Assembly (NCBI RefSeq): GCF_032461945.1
Contig: NZ_JAWCUD010000012.1
Coordinates: forward strand, 186,001-250,000
Origin: Paenibacillus_E violae
GTDB taxonomy: Bacteria; Bacillota; Bacilli; Paenibacillales; NBRC-103111
Direction of reading: 5' to 3'
Length of the DNA: 64,000 bases
Below are positions 58,935 to 64,000 of the stretch, piece by piece (the stretch's first letter is position 1; each line of letters begins with the position of its first letter). Both the position numbers and the translations under genes were made by a program. The notes beneath the pieces are model-generated. The model was given only the letters and a program-made list of their open reading frames with translations. It did no database searches and was not told the origin of the DNA.

Positions 58935-59296
58935 TGGAGGTGAGGGGAGTCGAACCCCTGTCCGAAAATATCGCCACACAGGCTTCTACGGGTGTAGTCA
59001 CAGTTTTGATGTCACCCGAGCAGCGCGCCGTAACCCGCTCTGCGTTGGGTCAGCCTGATTGTCTTCCTACGTTCGACCCCAGGCGGAGACCAAACGTCGT
59101 ATCCCACTAAGGTTGGGCCCCTATCCTAGCACATGGGCGATGCGAGGGAGGAGCTAGCTCACAGGTTATTAAGCTGCGAAAGCTAAGTTGTTGTTTTGTT
59201 TGCCATTTAATAGGCTTTAGCGTTGTTAAAGCGGACGCGTCCCCACTACCCGCAACCCGCGCTCGAACTATCCCCGTCGAATCCAAGAACACCCCC
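58935..59296 (-). ncRNA. ssrA: tmRNA (ssrA), 362 nt
   Basis: Rescues stalled ribosomes. The 5' end GGGGGTGTTCTTGGATTCGA and the 3' end GGTTCGACTCCCCTCACCTC followed by CA form the tRNA-like domain; the 7-bp acceptor stem pairs fully allowing one G-U. CCA is not encoded. The tag frame, 59204-59169, reads GKQNNNLAFAA followed by two TAA stops, ending in the usual Ala-Ala degradation signal. The gene sits next to smpB, its protein partner. The left-hand five-gene operon ends close to the tmRNA 3' end, a common integration site. Confidence 0.97.
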
Positions 59297-59392
59297 GGAT
59301 TGCCTTCATTTCCGCCAATAGAGCGGAGAAGGTAAAAGACGAGCTGTTTGAGCGAAATTGCTCTTTAATACTGAATCATTTGCTGTAGACCT

Positions 59393-59398
59393 AGTATA
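59393..59398 (-). promoter_or_regulatory. Probable -10 of the ssrA promoter
   Basis: TATACT on the minus strand, about 95 nt upstream of the mature tmRNA 5' end; the -35 (TTCATT) is weak. The leader would be removed by RNase P. Confidence 0.4.
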
Positions 59399-59470
59399 AC
59401 ACAAGCTGTTCAAAAATGAACGCTCAGGTTTGTGGAAGCTAAGGTGCTGCTTACCAATACCTTTGCCACG

Positions 59471-59953
59471 TTACCTAGCAATCTTTTGCTTCTCGCGCAG
59501 CGCACGCTGAATATCGCGTTGTGCATCTTTTTTGGCCGCGGATTCACGCTTGTCGTACTGCTTCTTACCTTTACCAATACCGACTAAAAGCTTAGCATAT
59601 CCATTACGGATATACACTTTCAATGGCACAAGTGTGTAACCTTCTTGCTTTGCCTGGCCTAACATCTTGGCGATCTGCACCTTTTTCAAAAGCAGCTTCC
59701 GCGTCCGTGTCGGATCCTCAGGATTACTTCGGTTACCTTGCTCAAAAGGACTAATGTGCATGTTATGGACAAAAGCTTCCCCATTACGAATCGTCGAAAA
59801 GCTATCGCCAATGTTCGCTTTACCTGCCCGTAAGGATTTGATCTCCGTGCCGGTCAAGACAAGACCCGCTTCGTACGTTTCTTCAATAAAGTAATCGTGT
59901 GAAGCCTTCTTATTCTGGGCAAGCACCTTGCCATCTGCCTTCTTCGTTGCCAC
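59471..59953 (-). CDS. smpB: SsrA-binding protein SmpB
   Basis: 160 aa beta-barrel RNA-binding protein that delivers tmRNA to stalled ribosomes. Family motifs: NKKASHDYFIEETYEAGLVL, TGTEIKSLRAGKANI, HNMHISPFEQGNR, and the C-terminal basic tail GKGKKQYDKRESAAKKDAQR that enters the mRNA channel. GTG start with GGAGGA upstream. It lies between rnr and ssrA, the standard Bacillus order. Confidence 0.97.
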   Translation of the reverse strand: MATKKADGKVLAQNKKASHDYFIEETYEAGLVLTGTEIKSLRAGKANIGDSFSTIRNGEAFVHNMHISPFEQGNRSNPEDPTRTRKLLLKKVQIAKMLGQAKQEGYTLVPLKVYIRNGYAKLLVGIGKGKKQYDKRESAAKKDAQRDIQRALREKQKIAR

Positions 59954-60047
59954 GTGAGATCCTCCTCCCGCAATTTCCTGCAGGTAAATACTGCTACAAT
60001 GTGCATCCTATTGTAGCAAGATCAAGCCCGAAATGCAAGAAGCGGCG

Positions 60048-62987
60048 TTATCTCCGCCGCTTCTTGCTACCGCCGCCGTCGCCGTCACTCCGGCGACGAC
60101 CACCCTTGGCAAGCGCGTTCACGCCGCTCGCCCAATCACTGCCGCCGCTGCTGCGCTCAGCAGCGGAACCACCGCCCGCTTGGGCTTCGCTTCCAAGCGC
60201 AATGCCCCCGCGGCCGCGCTTGCTCTCGCCGCGTCCAGCACCGCTATCTGTCCGGCCTGCGCCGACAGATTCCAGCCTTGAGCTCAAGCTGCCGCCTTCG
60301 CTCAGCTTAGGACCGCGCGCCTTCCCGCGACCACCGCCGGCTTTGCCGCGGTTTTCGCTCCACGGCGTGCTACCGCCTTTTCCTCGGCGCGATTTCCCCT
60401 GCCCGGCGCCATCACGCTCTTGACCTGCCCTCGCACGTCCCTCAGCTCCATCACGAGGTACTCTTCCCTCTTGCCCTTCCACACGACCGCGACCTTCACC
60501 GCGCTGCTGCCCAGCCCTTAAGCGCCCTGCTCCATTGGTTCCCTCTTGACCTTCTTTCACACGTCTTGCCGCGCCTTCTATGCGTTCTTGTCCCGCTCTC
60601 GCACGCCCAGCAGCCCCACCATCACGGCCCGCACGTGCCCCCCCATCAGTTGCACCAACAACACTACCTTCTCCGCGTCTCCGCCCCGCACTCTCACCCT
60701 GAGACTTCGAAAAGCCGCCTTTACCTTTGGTATAGCCGCCCTTGCCCTTCTCCGGCTTGCCTTTGCCGCCACGGAAGCCCTTGAAACCTGCCGCTCCTTT
60801 GAACGGCTTGCCGCCTCCACCGCCACGGCTATAACTACCCTCTTTGCGAGGCTTCATATCCAGCAATTCAAAATCAATCGTATGCTCTTCCATATTTACG
60901 CGAGCCACACGGACTTTAATTTCATCGCCAATCCGGTAGATCTTGGACGTGCGCTCTCCAACGAGAGCAAATTGTCTCTCATGGAAGTTATAATAATCAT
61001 CGGTCAAATCGCTCAAACGGATCAAGCCCTCAACGGTATTGTCCAATTCCACGAACATCCCGAAGCCAGTTACACTAGAAATAATGCCCTCGAATTCTTC
61101 GCCAACTTTATCCAGCATATACTGAGCTTTCTTCAGTGCCTCTGTTTCACGCTCTGCATCTACAGCCACACGCTCACGTTCGGATGATTGCTGCGCAATA
61201 TCGCTCATGCGGGAAGCCAAATATTCATGACGAGCATCGGACAAAGTACCGTTTTGCAACACTTCGCGAATGACCCTATGAATGATTAGATCGGGATAAC
61301 GACGAATCGGAGAGGTAAAGTGGGAATAAAATTCCGCCGCCAAGCCAAAATGCCCCAAACTCTGCGCATCATAACGAGCCTGCTTCATCGAGCGAAGCAT
61401 AATTTTGCTAAGCACAGTCTCCTCTGGCGTCCCCTTAATGTCTTCCAGTAAGCTTTGCAGCGCACGTGGATGCACGGAATTGCCCTTCCCTTTGACCGTA
61501 TACCCGAAGTTCGTCACGAACTCCATGAAATTCATCAACTTCTCAGCATCAGGATCTTCATGGACACGGTATAAGAAAGGTACTTTCATCCACGAAAAAT
61601 GCTCAGCAACCGTTTCATTCGCAGCCAGCATGAACTCCTCAATCATCATTTCCGCGACAGAGCGCTCTCTCTTCACGATATCGGTTGGTTTACCGTCCGC
61701 ATCTACGAGAATTTTAGACTCTTCAAAGTCAAAATCAATTGCTCCGCGCTTCATCCGTCTGGAACGCAGTCTAGCTGCCAGCTCTTCCATCCGCTTAAAA
61801 TCTTCCATCAAATACGCATAACGCTCCACAAGCTCAGGCTCTGCCTCACCTGTCAAAAGCTTACGCACATTCGTATAGGTCATTCGCTCGCTAGTCTTAA
61901 TTACACTCGTAAAAATCTCATGATTAACAACTTTTAGATTCTCATCGAACTCCATTTCACAAGACATCGTTAAGCGGTCTACTTTGGGGTTAAGCGAACA
62001 AATGCCATTCGACAACCGATGCGGCAGCATCGGAATCACACGATCCGTCAAATAGACGGAACATCCGCGGTTATAAGCTTCGATATCCAGCGCAGTGCCT
62101 TCCCGAACATAATAACTTACATCGGCGATATGAACGCCTAATTTATAATGACCATTCTCCAAAAGCTCCACATTAACCGCATCGTCCAAATCCTTGGCAT
62201 CTTCACCATCAATAGTGACAATCCGCTTAGCGCGAAGATCGCGGCGCCCCTGGCTAACAATCTCATCTTCCGTAATCGAATCCGGTGCAGCGTCCGCTTC
62301 TTCCAGCACTTCCTCTTTGAAAGCCTCCGGCAGCTGGAACTTGCGCACAATCGCCAGAATATCAACGCCTGGATCGTCCTTATGGCCAAGAATCTCAATA
62401 ACTTCCCCTTCAGCCGCAGAGCGACCTTCTGGATAGTTCACAATCTTTACTACGACCTTCTGCCCCGTGACTGCGCCATTAAAAGCGTGCTGAGGTATGA
62501 AAATATCTCTCGTCATCCGCTTATCGTCAGCAATAACGAACGCATACGTATCCTGTCCCTGAAAAACGCCCACAATCTGCGTATTGGCGCGCGTAATCAC
62601 CCGCACAACTTCGCCTTCCAAGCGGCCTCCGCCTTGGCTTCTGGACGTTACTTTCACGAAAACAATGTCACCGTTCATAGCCGTATTCAAATCATGCGCA
62701 TTAATATACACATCCGGGTGCTCCCGGTCTTCGGGAATCAAGAACGCGAAACCTTTCGCATGGGCTTGCAGTCTTCCTCTTACCAAGTTCATGCGCTCCG
62801 GCACGCCATAACGGTCATTCCCGCCTCGAACCACGTGGCCGCTTTCCTCTAAACGATTTAATAATTTAATGAAATCCTTAAATTCTTCCGCTCCTGCAAT
62901 CCTGAAATGCTTTTCGAGCTCTTTATAGGACATGGGCTTATAAGCCTCATCTCGCATCAAACTAATAATATCTTGATCTGTTATCAT
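60048..62987 (-). CDS. rnr: Ribonuclease R with very long Gly/Arg-rich tail
   Basis: Processive 3'-5' exoribonuclease, 979 aa. Order: N-terminal helix-turn-helix (about 1-65), two cold-shock domains, RNB catalytic core with IDGEDAKDLDDAVNVE (metal Asp residues), TSPIRRYPDLIIHR, then an S1 domain (GMFVELDNTVEGLIRLSDLT). About residue 711 onward is a low-complexity tail of about 265 residues rich in Gly, Arg, Lys, Ala and Gln with recurring GRARAGQER-like units and a KKRRR end. Typical Bacillus RNase R has about 780 aa. The tail DNA is GC-rich. With tmRNA-SmpB, RNase R degrades rescued mRNAs. Confidence 0.95.
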   Translation of the reverse strand: MITDQDIISLMRDEAYKPMSYKELEKHFRIAGAEEFKDFIKLLNRLEESGHVVRGGNDRYGVPERMNLVRGRLQAHAKGFAFLIPEDREHPDVYINAHDLNTAMNGDIVFVKVTSRSQGGGRLEGEVVRVITRANTQIVGVFQGQDTYAFVIADDKRMTRDIFIPQHAFNGAVTGQKVVVKIVNYPEGRSAAEGEVIEILGHKDDPGVDILAIVRKFQLPEAFKEEVLEEADAAPDSITEDEIVSQGRRDLRAKRIVTIDGEDAKDLDDAVNVELLENGHYKLGVHIADVSYYVREGTALDIEAYNRGCSVYLTDRVIPMLPHRLSNGICSLNPKVDRLTMSCEMEFDENLKVVNHEIFTSVIKTSERMTYTNVRKLLTGEAEPELVERYAYLMEDFKRMEELAARLRSRRMKRGAIDFDFEESKILVDADGKPTDIVKRERSVAEMMIEEFMLAANETVAEHFSWMKVPFLYRVHEDPDAEKLMNFMEFVTNFGYTVKGKGNSVHPRALQSLLEDIKGTPEETVLSKIMLRSMKQARYDAQSLGHFGLAAEFYSHFTSPIRRYPDLIIHRVIREVLQNGTLSDARHEYLASRMSDIAQQSSERERVAVDAERETEALKKAQYMLDKVGEEFEGIISSVTGFGMFVELDNTVEGLIRLSDLTDDYYNFHERQFALVGERTSKIYRIGDEIKVRVARVNMEEHTIDFELLDMKPRKEGSYSRGGGGGKPFKGAAGFKGFRGGKGKPEKGKGGYTKGKGGFSKSQGESAGRRRGEGSVVGATDGGARAGRDGGAAGRARAGQERIEGAARRVKEGQEGTNGAGRLRAGQQRGEGRGRVEGQEGRVPRDGAEGRARAGQERDGAGQGKSRRGKGGSTPWSENRGKAGGGRGKARGPKLSEGGSLSSRLESVGAGRTDSGAGRGESKRGRGGIALGSEAQAGGGSAAERSSGGSDWASGVNALAKGGRRRSDGDGGGSKKRRR

Positions 62988-63031
62988 ATACACTCTTCAC
63001 CTTCTTGTTGTTGTTGAGCTTCGTCCTACAC

Positions 63032-63829
63032 TCACCGTACCCGTTCCTTTACTCCATAGTATGCCACTTGTAGAGAAAGGATAAACGCCGCAATATCGGC
63101 ATAAACAAGCTCTCTCTCTTGATCAAGCAGCAAACCGTGCGATGATTTCGCATAATAACGAAGCTCTTTGCTTTCAGAGCGAGTGCGTTCATATAAAAAC
63201 GCTGCGCTTCCCTGATGGACGACGCCATCCTTGCCCCCCTGCCCGATCCATATCGGCGCTTTTACTTGAGGCAGCAAACCTTTTACATGTTTCAAAAGCT
63301 TTCGCAAACTAACGACGCAACGAATCGGCGTTTTGGTATATGCACATGACTCATCTAATAGCGTGGAGAGTGTTTTGGGCTTCTTATTTATGTATTTGAT
63401 AAAATACTGCATAATGACCGCCAGCGCCGATTTTCTTGACGTCAGAAAGATCGGTGTAGCCAGCGAGATCACACCTGCTACTTGACGTTCAACCGCCAGC
63501 TTCAGGGCCAAAAGCCCACCCATCGAATGCCCCATTACGACGACGTTTTTGCATTTCGCCGCAAGCGCGTCGTAATTCTCCAGCACATGCCCATACCAAT
63601 CCGTCCATCCGGTTCGTAGCATATCTTCCGGTGACGTGCCATGTCCGGGAAGCCTCACTGCCTGAATCGTGTAGCCCTCATCCCGCAGTTCATACCCAAT
63701 CCGTCGAAATTCGGAGGGCGATCCCGTGAACCCGTGAATCATTAATATACCTGTTGTCTGCTTCGTCCCCTTGCCTGTCCAGAAAAAAGGCTCAGTGGAT
63801 TTGTAGATTCTGCTTTCGATGGTAAACAT
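63032..63829 (-). CDS. yvaK: Carboxylesterase (YvaK/Est30-like)
   Basis: 265 aa alpha/beta hydrolase. Oxyanion region GILMIHGFTGSPSEF, nucleophile VVMGHSMGGLLAL, Asp in GQGGKDGVVHQGS and His in SSHGLLLDQE. Cleaves short-chain carboxylic esters; physiological substrate unknown. Conserved place between secG and rnr in Bacilli. Slightly longer at the C-terminus than Est30. Confidence 0.92.
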   Translation of the reverse strand: MFTIESRIYKSTEPFFWTGKGTKQTTGILMIHGFTGSPSEFRRIGYELRDEGYTIQAVRLPGHGTSPEDMLRTGWTDWYGHVLENYDALAAKCKNVVVMGHSMGGLLALKLAVERQVAGVISLATPIFLTSRKSALAVIMQYFIKYINKKPKTLSTLLDESCAYTKTPIRCVVSLRKLLKHVKGLLPQVKAPIWIGQGGKDGVVHQGSAAFLYERTRSESKELRYYAKSSHGLLLDQERELVYADIAAFILSLQVAYYGVKERVR

Positions 63830-63856
63830 CTCCTACCTATAAGGCCCTTTTAAAAT

Positions 63857-63891
63857 GAAAAAACAGCAGGAGTAGATTTCCCCTGCTGTTA
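63857..63891 (-). terminator. Terminator between secG and yvaK
   Basis: On the minus strand AACAGCAGG and CCTGCTGTT around GGAAATCTACT, then TTTTTC. Confidence 0.88.
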
Positions 63892-63905
63892 TCGTTTTAT
63901 GTGTG

Positions 63906-64000
63906 TTAGGCCTTCACTACGTATGCTACGACAATGGAAAGAATGAAAAATGCAGCAGCAAGCCCCATCGTGAAACGGGACAAGAAAAGTTCTAAACCTC
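63906..64000 (-). CDS. secG: SecG, C-terminal part (runs off the window)
   Basis: The last 31 codons on the minus strand read GLELFLSRFTMGLAAAFFIL, then SIVVAYVVKA and TAA. FLSRFT followed by a hydrophobic helix is the SecG C-terminus, and secG is expected before yvaK. Part of the SecYEG protein export channel. The 5' part is outside the window. Confidence 0.85.
   Translation of the reverse strand, partial: GLELFLSRFTMGLAAAFFILSIVVAYVVKA

Noticed and set aside
58816..59001. Open frame ending FARTDWSVTEGARL overlapping the tmRNA 3' end
   Set aside because: Overlaps a certain RNA gene and its terminator; such peptides are a common spurious call from repeated GC-rich sequence.
59401..59425. 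GTTCA-N4-TGAAC palindrome in the ssrA promoter as a LexA box
   Set aside because: The half-sites are in the opposite order to the Bacillus LexA box (GAAC-N4-GTTC).
59899..60423. Pro/Arg-rich frames on the plus strand opposite the RNase R tail
   Set aside because: Shadow of the GC-rich low-complexity tail; no start signals. The minus-strand frame is continuous with the RNase R core.

Overview
This window looks like chromosomal DNA of a Gram-positive, spore-forming member of the Paenibacillaceae (Paenibacillus or a close relative). The grounds are: S-layer-homology (SLH) proteins, AGGAGG-type ribosome binding sites, a muramic delta-lactam deacetylase (PdaA), a YwaC/RelP-type small alarmone synthetase, a TPP-riboswitch-controlled ykoEDC vitamin transporter, Fur-type iron control, and the Bacillus-like order secG-yvaK-rnr-smpB-ssrA at the right end. 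The species cannot be told from the sequence alone. No CRISPR array, intact insertion sequence, rRNA or tRNA gene was seen; the only stable RNA gene recognised is tmRNA.

Layout. 0-2.2 kb: pseudouridine catabolism (psuK-psuG) behind a palindromic operator. 2.2-5.5 kb: nitroreductase, a secreted SLH protein, a small hypothetical. 5.5-8.6 kb: ECF transporter ykoEDC under a TPP riboswitch. 8.6-11 kb: chemoreceptor and a DUF3105 membrane protein. 11-13.5 kb: an AraC regulator divergent from an unusual pyruvate kinase. 13.5-18.2 kb: UV endonuclease, YihY membrane protein, UvrD-like helicase. 18.2-21.3 kb: peroxide defence (manganese catalase; trxB-trxA-tpx). 21.4-23.2 kb: foldase and PdaA. 23.4-27.3 kb: a two-component system with two response regulators and a degenerate HD-GYP protein. 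27.3-30 kb: three related small secreted helical proteins next to a signal peptidase I. 30-36 kb: small membrane genes, a repeat-rich non-coding stretch, and an AraC/Fur-controlled ferric-siderophore importer without its ATPase. 36-40.6 kb: relP, a coiled-coil secreted protein behind a structured leader, a purine permease, an MBL hydrolase. 40.6-45 kb: a peptide/imino-acid operon. 45-52.3 kb: hybrid kinase, CcdC, MFS transporter, CHRD protein, solitary RepB-like primase, DUF3231. 52.4-58.5 kb: a glycoside hydrolase, a decayed SLH fragment, and a tightly coupled five-gene operon (M28-like peptidase, adenylation enzyme, carrier protein, GNAT, AAC(3)-like acyltransferase). 58.9-64 kb: the ribosome rescue and RNA decay block ssrA, smpB, rnr, then yvaK and the end of secG.

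How parts work together. tmRNA, SmpB and RNase R form the trans-translation and mRNA decay pathway. TrxB, TrxA and Tpx form one electron chain from NADPH to peroxides, with a catalase next door. The iron binding protein and two permeases need an ATPase encoded elsewhere. The best candidates for undescribed biology are the five-gene adenylation/carrier operon beside ssrA, the cluster of three secreted proteins with its signal peptidase, the structured leader at 37.3 kb, the pyruvate kinase lacking potassium ligands, and the RNase R with a tail of about 265 Gly/Arg-rich residues.
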